Source: Chamaelirium japonicum (taxonomy: Eukaryota; Streptophyta; Magnoliopsida; Liliales; Melanthiaceae). Taken from it: a stretch of 64,000 nucleotides of DNA. The notes under the pieces were generated by a model, which worked only from the letters and a program-made list of their open reading frames with translations, made no database searches and had not been told where the DNA came from. Where the stretch lies: the NCBI GenBank assembly GCA_947650365.1, contig OX393557.1, forward strand, positions 3,187,045 through 3,251,044, written 5' to 3'. Every line of letters starts with the position of its first letter. The first letter of the stretch is position 1. Shown one piece after another: positions 9,064-21,990 of this stretch. Made by a program: the position numbers and the translations under genes.

Positions 9064-12000
9064 CTAACGAAGCAAAATGGTTTTGACTCCCATCGTGTCC
9101 ACATGTTGCTCGAATGCCTTGATAGGTATTGCCTTGGTAAAAGGATCAGCAACATTATCTGTAGATGCAATTTGTGTCACCGCTACTCGCCCTTGCTTTT
9201 GAAACTGCCGAATCAAGTGGAATTTGCGCTCGATGTGCTTCCCCTTCTGGTGATGTCTTGGCTCCTTTGCTTGTGCTACCGCCCCACTATTATCGCAGTA
9301 AAGCACAATAGGTAACTGGGCCTCTGGCACGCACCCCAAATCCATAAGGAATTTCTTGAGCCATACCGCCTCTTTGGCTACCTCGCATGCTGCAACATAC
9401 TCAGCCTCTGTGGTAGAGTCCGTGATGCATTTCTGCTTCACACTCCGCCAACTAACCGCTGCTTCTCCTAACATAAACACAAATCCTGATGTCGATTTTT
9501 TGGATTCCAAATCTGATATAAAGTCAGAATTTGTGTATCCAATCGGCGCCTGTTCCTATGCAGTGTAAACCAACTCATAGTCCCTTGTTCTAAGAAGGTA
9601 CTTGAGTATACACTTTACAGCTGTCCAGTGATCTGGAACCGGATTCGACTGAAACTGACCCATCATGCCTACTGCGAAACAGATATATGGCCTTGGACAA
9701 TGCATAGCATACATTAGACTACCTAATGCCGACGCATAAGGTATCTTCTGTATATCTGCTCTCTCCTTAGGTATCTTAGGACATTGATCCTTAAACAGTT
9801 TTACGCCATGTTTAAATGACACAAAACCCTTCTTGGAGTTTTGCATGTCAAACCTAGCCATAACCTTATCTATATACGCGACCTGTAACAGCGAGAGAAT
9901 CCTGTACTGACGATCTCGTGTTACCTTGATCCCCAAAACATAACTCGCTTCACCTAGGTCTTTCATATCGAACTGTGTTGATAACCAGACCTTTACTATT
10001 GACAATATTCCAACATCATTCCCAATGAGCAGAATATCGTCTACGTAAAGTATCAAATATACCACTGTAGTCTTATCACTCCTCTTGTATACACATGGTT
10101 CATCTTTGTTTTGAGTAAATCCATATGACTGGATTGTCTGATCAAAATGAATGTTCCAACTTCTAGATGCTTGCTTTAGTCCATAAATGGACTTCTGCAA
10201 CTTACAAACTAGATGTTTCTGACCCTCTGACTTAAAACCTGGTGGCTGCATCATATAAATGTCTTCTTTCAAATTCCCATTGAGGAATGCTGTCTTGATA
10301 TACATTTGCTAGATCTCCCAGTTATAATGGGCTGCAATGGATAGGAGGTTCCGAATAGACTTTATCATAGCTACCAGCGAGAAGGTTTCATCAAAGTCGA
10401 TTCCTTCTCTCTGGGTATAACCCTTGGCAACTAATCTAGCTTTATAAGTCTCAATAGTACCATCGGATCCTCTCTTCTTTTTATATACCCACTTACACCA
10501 AATAGGTTTAATATTAGATGATGGTGTAACAAGAGTCCAGACAGCGTTATGGAATATTGATGCAATTTCTGCCTTCATAGCTTTTTGCCAGTTAGAGCCG
10601 TCAGAAGCTCCCACTGCCTCATCATAGCTCAGTGGGTCATCCTTCTGACCTTCTGGATTAACCAACAAGGTTTCTCCGTAGTATCTGTCAGGAGCTCTGA
10701 TGCTTCTCCCACTGCGACGAGGTGGTGGTAGTGTTACAGGATGAATAGGTTCTACAGTATCTGGTATATTAGTGTCTGTGATGTCAGCTCCCACTATGCT
10801 TTCAGATGCGCTCTCTGATCTAGTACCTAGCAGTTCATCCAGAACTACCTTACTAGTAGGCTTGTGGTCCATAATATAATCCCGTTCTAGGAAATAGGCA
10901 TTCATTGAAATGATTACCTTCTTTTCCTTAGGATCATAAAATAGACCTCCTTTGGTCTCCTTAGAATACCCTACAAACAAACATACTTTGGACTTCAGCT
11001 CCATCTTATCCCTCTTATCCTTTTGCACATGTGCAGGACATCCCCATATTCTGAAATGTTGTAGTTTTGATTTGTTCCTTGACCACAGCTCTCTAGGGGT
11101 CTGAGGTACTGACTTATACGGAACGTGGTTCAGAATATAAACTGCTGTTTGTAGGGTATATCCCCAAAAAGACATTGGTAAACTGGTGTAACTCATCATG
11201 CTGCGAACCATGTCCAACAAGATTCGATTCCTTCTCTCGAAAACTCCATTCTGTTGTGGGGTACCTAGAGCAGTTAATTGGGATGTTATCCCATGCTCCA
11301 GCATGTACCCAAGGAACTCGTCAGACAGGTACTCACCTCCTCGATCAGATCGAAGGGTTTTTATATATTTGCCTGTCTGCTTTCTACTTCAGCCCTGAAC
11401 TCTTTGAATATGTCAAAGGATTCCGACTTCCGTTGCATCAGGTAAATATAACCATATCTTGAGTAATCATCAGTAAAAGTGATGAATACTCATGGCCTCC
11501 TATCGCCTTGACGCTTATGGGTCCACATATATCTGAATGGATTAACTCCAATACCTTAGTAGCTCTTACTCCTTTGCCTTTAAAGGCCCTCTTGGTCATC
11601 TTGCCTTCCAGGCAGGATTCACAGGTGTGAAAGATCTCCGTAGGATCTGTTTCCAGAAGCCCGGCCTTCACAATCCTATGGATCATGTCTAAGCCAATAT
11701 GCCCAAGTCGTAAGTGCCACAATTGGGTTAAATTCTCCGAAGGTTTCTTACGCTTAGATGAATTAACATTAAATGCTGAAGTTATTATGTTATCATTTTC
11801 AAATTTAGGATTGACAACATAGAGATGATTCTGAACCATTCCTCTTATTATAAAAGTTCCATTCAGCTTAAATGATACACCAGAAGTATCAAAATAAACT
11901 GAATAACCTTCATTAACTAAAGAAGAAACAGAAATCAAATTAAGTCTCAAGGACGGTACATAAAAAACATCTTTAAGAGTCAAAGTCTTATTATTCGAAA

Positions 12001-13027
12001 AACTAAGATTAACATCTCCAATAGCTTCAGCAGCAACCACGGCCTCAGTTCCCATGCTTAAGGTCACCTCTCCATCAAGCAATCTTCTGCTTTCCTGAAA
12101 CCCCAAAAGAGAGTTACAGGCATGGTTAGTGGATCCTGAATCCACAATCCAAGTAGCAAAAGAACTATTACTCGAAAGAAATGATTCAACAACTAGGAGT
12201 TGTAGATTACCTTCACCAGCATTCTGAGGCTTCTTGCAGTCCTTCTTCCAATGACCCTTCTGGCCACACTGGAAATACTTCGTGCCCGGTTTCTTTGATT
12301 CGCCAGACCCAGAGGCCCCAGCAGAGTCCTGCACAGGCACTGACTTAGGTTTCTTCTTATGTTTCTTGCCCTGAGGTTTACCAGACTTCTTGAAGGATCT
12401 ACGTTGCACGTGAAGTGCTTCGCCCTTCTGCTTGAAGCCATCCTCAGCTGCCTGGAGAGCTCCCAGAAGCTCTGCATTTTTCATAGCCAACTTATTCAAA
12501 TTAAAGTTGGTGACAAAGCCTTCAAAGGCTCCAGACAGTGACGAGAGGAAGATGTCTGTCATCACCTCGTCTTTTAGCACAATGTCCATGGTTGCTAGTT
12601 TATTCTGGAACCCAAACATTTTCATCATGTGTTCCCGAACTAGCGTCCCATTAGACATCTTAGTGCCGACGAGTTTCTTGATGGTAAGGTATTACGTAAC
12701 ACGATTGTGACCTTCAAACATTTCCTTCAGATACAATATCAGGTCAGAAGCATCGGGCATCTCTTTAACTTGCTTCTGCAGAGTTGTTTGCAAGGATGCT
12801 ATTATATAGCATTTACATATTTTATTAGATTCCTTCCAGTCAGTGAATGCCTTTAACTGTGCCTCTGTGGCATCAGATCCTTGTAAATCTGGTTCAGGAT
12901 CATTCAGGGCTGTCATATATTTACCAATCCTTAAGACCAGGTACAGGTTGCGCTTCCAGTCCTCATAGTTGGGACCGGTAAGTTTGTGGTCATTTAGGAT
13001 AGCGGACAGGGGGTCTAACTTGGTCAT
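9064..13027 (-). pseudogene. Copia gag-pol polyprotein, disrupted (copy 1)
   Basis: Gag starts at 13027 (MTKLDPLSAIL). It carries an in-frame stop at 12692-12694 where copy 2 has an arginine codon, then continues from 12691. The zinc knuckle near 12260 reads YFQCGQKGHWKKDC, so its first cysteine is lost. The protease motif DSGSTNHAC lies near 12140 and the integrase zinc-binding LWHLRLGH..CESC near 11600-11720. Relative to copy 2, single bases are missing near 11488 and near 11390, breaking the integrase core. The integrase C-terminal and reverse transcriptase part runs 11304-10309. A stop at 10306 precedes the rest (10305-9556) with the YVDD motif, and another stop precedes RNase H (9510-9064, DNSGA and ADPFTK). 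It cannot give one polyprotein. Lineage within Copia (Angela- or TAR-like) is a guess. Confidence 0.9.
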
Positions 13028-14757
13028 CTGAAAATAAAAGATTGAATAATAAGAATGCATAAAAACTTATTTTATGGATTTTTAAAACAAGCTAATTATA
13101 TCCATATGTCAATGCTACCCTCAAGTGAAGCCATCTCTATGGATTAATTAACCATGTATGTAAGATCTCGGAATCGACTGTACCTGCCCTAGGGGGCATC
13201 ATACAGCGTCAATCCGCTTACACGGGCCTTTCCTTGACCCTATCCAAATCTGCCAAGTAAGGGCTTTGATGGATCATGGTAATCTTTCAGCCAGTACCAC
13301 GTGATCCCCATTGTCTGAGCAACGAATACCTCACGTGTACTTCGGATGCTTACCTACGAGCCTAGGTAATTACGACACAAGAGTTCATACGGCCCCCACT
13401 AGGGTGGGATGAAAAACCCTTCTCTTCTCACCCCGTAATTATCATATCTAAATAGAGATCACTAAGTGATTTGGCATGGAGTGACACAACCCCCATCCTA
13501 GGGGATATTGAGTTATGCCTTTCCACCCTAACACGAAGCGATTGGCCGTGGAGGCCAGGGGATCTCAAAGAGTCCTCTCTTGCATTACTTATTAAATATG
13601 AGGGTTATTTTGCGAGTATGATTTTATGCAAATGCAAAGGTAGCGACCTCCTATATACTAGACCCTGGTCACACCGTGCTTCCATTAGCGCTTTAAGCCT
13701 TTCGCCTAGTATTAATCGTTCTTGGAATATCATAGTCCCTGCCTCAAGTGGATTTCTCCATTCAAGGGTCACATTACATATTCCAAGAATATCGATGCTC
13801 TGCAAACTTGGCTATCACGCTAATGCCCTGAAGCTTAGCCTAAAGTCAGACCCATTGAAAAGGACTCCCACTAGTCATAGCGCCTTTCTTATAAATTTGA
13901 CAATTGGTGTTCAATGGATCTCCATCTCATCTTAGGTTTCGATGCTGGCCAAATAGGCACACCCAACTAGTCGGGTGTTGACCTAATGGTGGCATAACCA
14001 TATGTGATGGGATCCCACTAATATCAAAAGTCAACTAAATAATAGGCGTCATCTAGCGGGATCCTATCCTCATACAGTCTCTTGGACCAGAGGGGAAAGG
14101 CATCCCTCTGAAAACTGATAATCATATTATCTCATCGGGTTTGATATGAAACATAAAGAACTAATAAAGAAAGTAACCATTAAACTAAATTAAGTTCAGT
14201 ATCCGACCCCCGAACCTAATTAGCACAGTGCAGGCTTCTAGCTTTCTTCGCAAGGTCCCTCGGTCCGGCTCCTTCGTCGTGCTCGCGAACACTTTGCTGG
14301 ATCGTCTTCGTTCTCCAGGGTTCCGCTTACGCTCCTGATGGTGGATTTCGTTGGCACATCTTTCTTCTCTATCTGTAACCGAAAAATTCTAGTACGCATC
14401 GAGCAAGGGCTCGCTCGTACACAATTTCCAAGAAAGAAAAGAAAACACGCCTAGAAAAAAGGCCATGGGAACCGAGGATGGTCAACCCCCATCACTCGCC
14501 CAATCTACGGCTCTAAAATATATCCACACACATAGAGAGCAAATCCAGATAATGGCTAACTCGGGGTCCGACCCCTGGTAGCAAGCACAAACATAGATCT
14601 AGATTTTATAGCGGCGCCCTGCAAGAACGATTCATAAAACAAGCACAATATATACATATGCATGATCTAAGCATAAGAACCTCGATGATATCAGGCGTTC
14701 ATCATGCGCACACATGATGCTTTCATGAAAAGTCATAAAATACATATCACTAATGCG
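13028..14757 (-). other. Long untranslated leader of Copia copy 1
   Basis: About 1.7 kb separates the primer site from gag, and copy 2 has the same layout (57374-59110). No sense-strand frame of note is present. On the plus strand, antisense to the element, an open frame of 154 codons lies at 13471-13935; its last 105 codons correspond to a frame in copy 2. Confidence 0.7.
13471..13935 (+). CDS. Antisense open frame in Copia leader
   Basis: 154 codons, antisense to the retrotransposon. The part from about 13618 aligns in frame with 57966-58283, sharing CKCKGSDLLYTRPWSHRA, SGFLHSRVTLHIPR and VQWISISS with the same stop. No domain is recognised. Retention in two copies may only reflect low divergence, so coding status is doubtful. 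Confidence 0.25.
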   Translation: MAWSDTTPILGDIELCLSTLTRSDWPWRPGDLKESSLALLIKYEGYFASMILCKCKGSDLLYTRPWSHRASISALSLSPSINRSWNIIVPASSGFLHSRVTLHIPRISMLCKLGYHANALKLSLKSDPLKRTPTSHSAFLINLTIGVQWISISS

Positions 14758-14770
14758 GCTCTGATACCAA
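14758..14770 (-). promoter_or_regulatory. Primer-binding site, initiator Met tRNA (copy 1)
   Basis: The minus strand reads TTGGTATCAGAGC one base after the LTR end. This complements the 3' end of plant initiator tRNA-Met, the usual Copia primer for first-strand cDNA. Confidence 0.9.
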
Positions 14771-14771
14771 C

Positions 14772-16900
14772 TGTTGGGAATAATCCCATGATAGAGGCTC
14801 GCAGCGAAAACGATTTGGCGGTCGAAAGACCGTTCAGGGTGCACGTTACACGATTTAAACTTTCATTGAAACTAATTTATATATGTGTGCATGTGTATGC
14901 ACGTGAATCGAACACTCTAACGGTAATCTAGTGTAATGATTATCTAGCATGCATGCAAATTATAAAGATCACTAGATCTACGTGTTAGATTATTCATACC
15001 TTCGTGCAGATCTTTTAACCGCGGAGAATTGTCTTCTTTGTCGATGGAGATGGAAGATCGTTCACGAAGAAGCCGATGGTATGAATGGAGATGATGCCTT
15101 CTTGTTCACCCAATCTCACATGATGCACGGAATGTCACTCTCGGATCTCTGAGTGCCTCCTAAGAACGACCATACTCCTTCTACGAAACTCCATGCGAGG
15201 AAGACGAAGTTGCAAGCGGGAAAGTAGAGAGATTAGGGAGAGATCTAGGGAGATGAGAAAGGGAGGGGGTTCGGTTTTTACAACCATATGGCCGGCCCCA
15301 TAAGGCTCCCTATATAGGGTCGGCCTACCCCCTTGGATAATAATCCAAGGGGATAAGAATATCCCACAATTATCTCCCCAATATCACCCTTTTATCTCTC
15401 GTTGTATTTATCCGTTTTCCCACTTTTAGGGCTTGTTTTGACCAATTCAAAACCCTATCCCTATCCCTATGGCCGGCCCTATTGATGGGGGATTCTTATC
15501 CCTACAATATAGGGCCGACCCTAGCATAGTCTCTCACTACTAGGGTCGGCCACAAGTGAGGTCCGACAAAGTGAGTTTTTACCAAAATGTCGTGACGCCT
15601 CAATTTGACCATTTCTAGTGTGCGAGACCTAGCGGCCACTACTTAAGTGATCTTTACTAGTTAACTTACTTTTAACTGAGGCCATCGGAGGGTGACTCTA
15701 GCAAAGTTAACTAGTCAACTCGCAACATACCCCGGTGCATCGCACCTATGCAGCGAAGTTCACTTATGGCTAGAGATTACTACCTGCGCCTATGTACTAG
15801 TCTCGGGCTTACCCCTTAGTACTCACATATAGTTACGCATCTACCATGCTCTAGCACCAAGCACACACGGAGCATAGACTTCTTTCTTCCTCTTACTGCT
15901 TATGGTGTTCCGAGGAGATGGTTCAAGAACCATACATAATGTTGATAAGGTAGAACCATCAGGGACCGGGGTTCATGGATTCCAACTCAAGCTCGATCGA
16001 CACACTACCCTAGTGTACCATCGATCCTCTGAGCCCGAGTTAACCTATGTGGCCACCTAGAGTGCGACGCAAGCTGCACAGCAATTCACCCGGACTTACT
16101 ATGTTCTCTATCATACCCCTGCTCTCCGTTTAGTAGTGGTAAACCCGTTGTCCCTCCACTTGATGCCATGATTCACTTCGAGCGGTGGAGACTACCGTCA
16201 GACTCGAATGATCATATAACTTGGTTTCTTCCAGGTTGACCTATACATCGTACCTCTGATTACCCCATCGAGTAATCGAACCCGGTCAACAGTCAAACTG
16301 ATGACCACCAGGCCTGGGTTTGGTACAGTATAAGTCACACCAAGGAACGCACCTCCCTTCAGGGGTGTGGATGGCCTGTAGGAGTGACACGCTAATGCAA
16401 CACCAGCCGGGTAACCCAGTACACCATGGTTTTGGATCACTATATACGGATCCTCACATATTGGTGCGCCAAAGCACCACGCAACTTGTTAGTCCATCAG
16501 ACGTGGTTCCTCAGGGTTTATGATGGTTTTACCCAAAGCAGAAACACGGCTTAGTGTATCAGTGTCTGCTCACTAATCTGTACACCATGTTAGTTCCGTT
16601 CAGCCACAGATACTGTGCCTGGTGATGACCATGGTGAAGACTTCTCATGAACTGTCATCACCAACAACTTATCATGATGAGGCGACCAACCTGATCATAG
16701 CTACAAACTGATTTAGATTATATAAGACCAATCCACTTAGTCTTCAACTCAGTGGACTACCATATAACCATGACTCTCTGTTCTTAAAAGAACACGTAAC
16801 TATGTTGCGCACCTATATGCATCTCATATAATAACTATCAATCTTTATTTATTAGACCAAAACATAAAGTTTTACAAGCTTAGAAACATCAATCCTAACA
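14772..16900 (-). repeat. 5' LTR of Copia copy 1
   Basis: 2129 bp, TGTTGGGAATAATCCC to CATCAATCCTAACA on the plus strand, with proper TG..CA ends. It is similar to 51284-53404 over its full length. A minus-strand frame of 80 codons (16198-16440) is also present in copy 2 (52705-52947); both are probably incidental. Confidence 0.88.
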
Positions 16901-17280
16901 ATTAGAAGGAAGACCATCCAATCAATGGAACCCAAAGAAGAAAGATGATAATGATGATAATTCGGTATCCACATGATCGATCTTGCACCAAGACCATAAA
17001 TTGGTCTATATTTATCAAAGGTTCTTAAGAAATATAATTAATTTTTTATTTTATTTTTATTTTCTTTCCTTCTTAATACTCGGCTGAGCCCTATATACAG
17101 GCTTGCTACTAGTATGTAATGGTATCCATATTTTGATATTTCTAATAAAGTGATTGTTATTTTCAAAGTTCTTGCATCTTGTGAGATTAGAGAGAGTTCT
17201 TGAGAGAGGATCATTACATCCTCCCTCTGTTGTCAATCGAAGAAGACATGCTCCTCATAGACCATGCTTCCGCTACACCA
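16901..17280 (+). mobile_element. Partial 5' LTR of a separate retroelement
   Basis: Sequence up to GCTTCCGCTACA (ending about 17279) is followed by a primer site, so it should be the end of a plus-strand LTR. It contains TCTAATAAAGTG, a possible polyadenylation signal. The left end is obscured by the Copia insertion. Confidence 0.5.
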
Positions 17281-17283
17281 AAT

Positions 17284-17296
17284 TGGTATCAGAGAA
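17284..17296 (+). promoter_or_regulatory. Primer-binding site of a plus-strand retroelement
   Basis: ATTGGTATCAGAG lies four bases after the presumed LTR end and matches the initiator tRNA-Met primer site apart from its edges. Confidence 0.65.
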
Positions 17297-17563
17297 AGCG
17301 TTATCCTACTCTGGTGGTAGCTCTGTATGGATTGGGAAACCCCAACTCCATAGACGGTGATCTGGGAGTACTGACCCTTGAGGGCCTCACGGCTTCTCAT
17401 CGGGAAGTGAAAGCAGATTTGGCTCGGAGAAGGGAGATCCTTGTGAAGATAACTTACGCTCTCGATCTTAACCATATTCCCGGAGGAGGACTTCCTCGAG
17501 CGCACCAAGTAGATCAGCAAACCCACCGAGAGGAAGGTCCAGGCGCCACCGTTGAATCGCTTT
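17290..17563 (+). pseudogene. Unrecognised open frame after the primer site
   Basis: A 121-codon frame (17200-17565) extends from the LTR across the primer site. Its downstream part, from about 17300, contains SHREVKADLARRREILVKI. Position suggests a gag N-terminus, but I recognise no domain. After the stop a second frame continues with DEEAPPPQYDP into the glycine-rich tail region, so the coding region is probably frameshifted. Confidence 0.35.
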
Positions 17564-17664
17564 GACGGAATGACATACTCCATAAAGACGCACAATACCA
17601 AGATCGTAGGACTCCCTATGAAGATTATTCAAGCGACGAGGAGGCGCCTCCCCCACAGTATGAT

Positions 17665-17808
17665 CCCATATGGGAGGATATGGCGGTCGCTACCCAGGAG
17701 GTCATAGATTCATCCACGGACGGGGAGGCAACTACGGTGGTCGTGGTGGCTGCAATGACGACAATCATGACGGCTATGGTGGCTACCAAGGCGGAAACAA
17801 CTATTGAG
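17665..17808 (+). pseudogene. Glycine-rich tail, copy 2
   Basis: One frame gives HMGGYGGRYPGGHRFIHGRG, then GNYGGRGG and GGYQGGNNY with a stop at 17806-17808. It is intact over this stretch but has a stop just upstream. A second frame through the same DNA follows on from the upstream acidic frame and is also open. A one-base gain near 17667 would join the acidic frame to the glycine-rich one, so a frameshifted gag with an RGG/GGY tail is plausible. The LTR fragment begins right after the stop. Confidence 0.45.
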
Positions 17809-17815
17809 TGAGATA

Positions 17816-18211
17816 TGGTCTAGGGCTTATAAAAACCATGGTTGATTAATAAATGAGTTGTTTCTTTATTATAATTGTTTTATGGTGTGTATTATTATAT
17901 GTGTTATATAGACATGACATAAAAGAGTCGTGGCTATATAGTGGTCCATTTGAGTGTGAGACTCGGTGGATTGGTTCTATAAGCCTAAATCGTTCGCAGC
18001 TCTGATTAGGGTTGATCACCCTATCAGTATAAGCTGTTGGAATGATAGAGCATGTGTATCTCCACCATGATTTTTGCTAGACATGGTATCTGTGGCCAAA
18101 CGAAACTAACACAGTGCACAGATCGGTAAGTAGACACCGATGCACATAGCCATGTTTCTGCTTAGGATAATCAGTCCTAAAGCCTGAGAAACCGTGACCG
18201 GTGGGGATTAA
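17816..18211 (+). mobile_element. LTR fragment next to glycine-rich tail copy 2
   Basis: Matches 6883-7086 plus 7617-7770 without the MITE: TTGATTAATAAATGAGTTG, GTGGTCCATTTGAGTG, CTATCAGTATAAGCTGTTGGAATGA and TCTGTGGCCAAACG. It therefore gives the empty-site sequence of the hAT MITE (GGGTTGATCACCCTATCAG against GGGTTGGTCA). Confidence 0.65.
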
Positions 18212-18357
18212 TTCACTGTCGATATTAAATATCCAAAAAATTAGTAAAAAATTAAATATCTTATACCGATAACTATATATAGATCCGTCGACAGTAATAG
18301 TCTTTTTACCGATGGTAAATAATATTACCGTCAACAATAAACGTCTTTCTTGTGGTG
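18212..18357. mobile_element. Possible CACTA-type terminal fragment
   Basis: The stretch contains ACCGTCAACAATAA, CCGTCGACAGTAATAG and similar words in opposite orientations. It ends TTTCTTGTGGTG, whose complement CACCACAAGAAA is close to the CACTACAAGAAA end of plant CACTA transposons. Only one end is recognisable and the piece abuts LINE sequence. Confidence 0.4.
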
Positions 18358-19076
18358 CTCTATGCGATCATTCTCCGACTTTTATCAGAAGGGAGGCCCT
18401 CATGGATCTACCGATATCAGGAAGGAGTTATACCTGGACAAACAAAGAGAGGACCCTATTATGGCTCGCCTAGATAGATTCCTCATATCAGTAGACTTTG
18501 ATGTTCTATACTCGGACTGTTATCAACGTGGTCTAGCGATGTGCTTATCAGACCATGCCCCTCTGCTCTTAGCTACAGACTCCATCCCGATTGTCAAATC
18601 CCCTTTTCTGCTTCGAGATGATGTGGGCTTTCCACGATGGCTTTTCGGATCTCTTAGCCAAGTGGTGGCTCAAAGCAGGAAACCTTCAAGACTTGGCTTT
18701 GAACATGGTTAATAAACTGCGGTTCATCAAGCAAAAACTGAAAACCTGGAGCAATGAGCACTTTGGCAATGTGATGGCGCATAAAGTTTTCTTGCTAGCA
18801 TCCATCCAGGCTCTGGAGGTCAAGAATGAATCTTCTCCTTTTTCGGCGCCAGAGAGATCAAAATTGGAATGGCTTAACTCAGTGTTGGATAAAACCCTCA
18901 GGAAAGAAGAGATCATGTGGAGACAAAGATCGTGGAAATAATGGATTAAACTTGGTGACTCCAACATGCCTTTTTTCATCGGGTAGCCAATGGGAGGAGG
19001 AGGAGGAACTTCATCTCCTCGCTTTAGCATGGTGGAGTGACTCTGACCTCCACTTCGGTTATCCTTCAAGGTGCCT
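18358..19076 (+). pseudogene. LINE, 5'-truncated part: endonuclease C-terminus and linker
   Basis: Readable in shifting frames: FIRREALMDLPISGRSYTWT, then MARLDRFLISVDF and LSDHAPLLL, the end of the APE-type endonuclease of plant L1-like LINEs. It is followed by the linker with KLKTWSNEHFGNV, ERSKLEWLNS and WIKLGDSN. At least two frame changes and a stop after RQRSWK show it is dead. The 5' half is missing. It is cut at 19077 by an LTR element and resumes at 26553, with TGCCT duplicated. Confidence 0.8.
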
Positions 19077-20354
<1,278 letters not shown>

Positions 20355-20356
20355 AC

Positions 20357-20370
20357 TTGATATCAGAGCT
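20357..20370 (+). promoter_or_regulatory. Primer-binding site of the 19077-26547 element
   Basis: TTGATATCAGAGCT, two bases after the LTR, is the initiator tRNA-Met site with one change from TGGTATCAGAGC. Confidence 0.8.
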
Positions 20371-20387
20371 TAGGGATATGTTCCTAG

Positions 20388-20935
20388 GCATGGGCGGATC
20401 TAATAGTTGGCTCGGCCGGGCTATAGCCCGGCCGAGTTTAAAAAAAAACTAGCCATATTATTAAATACATGTCTTAGCGCGCCTCAACCAAGAGTCAGCC
20501 CGTATCAACCCAGCGAGGCCCTTAGCCCCTCGCGACACGTACGTGAATCGCTATCGCCTCTGAGTCCTCACAAAACATGAATCGCCGCAAAAAACACTTA
20601 ACCCCCCTATAGTTTGTTTTGGAACCCCTAAAGTTTGAAATGTTAGCACAATACTCCTTTTATCAACTACTTAATTTCTCTCATTTTGTAATTTTTATTT
20701 GACCTCAATGGGGCAAAATGTAGTTTTTTAACTATAGGGGGGTTAAAAGTTTTTGAGCTAAAATTCAGGGGTACAAAGTGTAATGAAATTTTTTTTATAT
20801 TAATATAATTTCTAGTATCGTCGATGTTTGCTTAAAAAATTTTGCTTAGTATTTCTTTATAAACTAAAAATTTTATTGTAAAAAAAACTAGTTTAGCTTT
20901 AGCCCAGTCCAAAAAAAATTTCTAGCTACGCCCCT
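20388..20935. mobile_element. hAT-type MITE, 548 bp, perfect 8-bp target duplication
   Basis: GTTCCTAG occurs at 20380-20387 and again at 20936-20943. The ends GCATGGGCGGATCTA and TAGCTACGCCCCT form a weak inverted pair of the GGGCGGATCTA type. The interior contains the self-complementary word GGCCGGGCTATAGCCCGGCC and AT-rich DNA, and no transposase frame. It inserted just downstream of the host element's primer site. Confidence 0.78.
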
Positions 20936-20943
20936 GTTCCTAG

Positions 20944-21990
20944 GGGTTTTGTTAGGATGTAGTTCGTGTCTCGTAATTCTTTCTTTTGGAAGTTGAGGTT
21001 TAGTGGTGCTAGAGTGTTTTCTAGAGATAGTCTAGATGTTGACTTGGTAAGATTTCTTAGAGTAGTCAGAAGTATTATAGTGAGTATTTCTAAAGATAAG
21101 AGCCTAAGGGCTTATTGTAATTGAAGAACTTGTTATGTTTGAGGAATTGATCTATACAAAGAAATTGTCCTTGATTGAGTATTTGATTGATTTAGACTCT
21201 TCGAGTCAATCTATATATGTCGTATGTATATGATTGTTTTAGAACTTTGACATACTATAATGTTTAGGTTTAGAGTTAGCCGTCACAACTCGAGTGTTAG
21301 TTCTTAGGAAGAAGCCACGTGGAATATTTTAACCAATGGTAGTGTTTTGTAAACCCTTGGCAGGAGCATAGTGCTGGAGTCCACCTCGGAGTATTTGTTT
21401 GAAGCCTAATGATGAATGCTTATTTGGATTTGCTAGTGGTAGTGAATTGACCAAGAACCAGAGATTAAACTTCAGTTAGTAACACGGTTGTTTGGTTTTA
21501 GAAGATAGATATATGTTGAATATGTTTGGAAGTATGTATATCCTTGATGGCTTATTTGGCATAGTGATAAGATTACACATTTTGTTAGTTTTTTTTGTTT
21601 CCCATTGACTCTCAGTACTAGGAACCTAGCTGGTATCTTAGGATTTCTTGATTCTCCATCGACCTTTAGTATTAGAGGCTTAGTCGGTATTTTTAGGATT
21701 GTCCATTATATTGTTCTAGACATAATAACTGAATTGGTCTTCTTGTTAGATCTATCCGGTGTATCGTGGGTTATAATTAGTTTTGTGTAGAGTTTATGTG
21801 TCATTTTTAAATGGATCCTATAAGTAATAACGATGACTCTTGGGGATAGTGGTTTCAAGGATTGCACCAGGAGATAGAAATCTCAGGTGGTAGTTTGAAT
21901 TCCCTTGATTAGCAGATTGCGGAATACCTCGATAGAGACTCTCATGAAAGAGTACGCATTGTTCCTCAAGAACTTTGGCGGTGGGTTGTG
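20944..21990 (+). other. Non-coding interior of the LTR element, left
   Basis: AT-rich sequence with many stops in all frames. No gag, protease or polymerase motif could be recognised. Repeated GGTATCTTAGGATT and GGTATTTTTAGGATT words near 21630 and 21690 suggest a local duplication. Confidence 0.5.

Larger units (their letters stand above)
7995..16900 (-). mobile_element. Copia LTR retrotransposon, copy 1, complete but defective
   Basis: Minus-strand element with 3' LTR 7995-9049, gag-pol 9064-13027, a long leader to 14757, a primer-binding site at 14758-14770 and 5' LTR 14772-16900. The domain order protease, integrase, reverse transcriptase, RNase H defines Ty1/Copia. Flanks CTTAG (7990-7994) and ATTAG (16901-16905) fit a 5-bp target duplication with one change. 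The YVDD catalytic motif survives, but in-frame stops and one-base deletions break the polyprotein. Copy 2 at 51284 onward shares the layout and most of the sequence. Confidence 0.9.
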
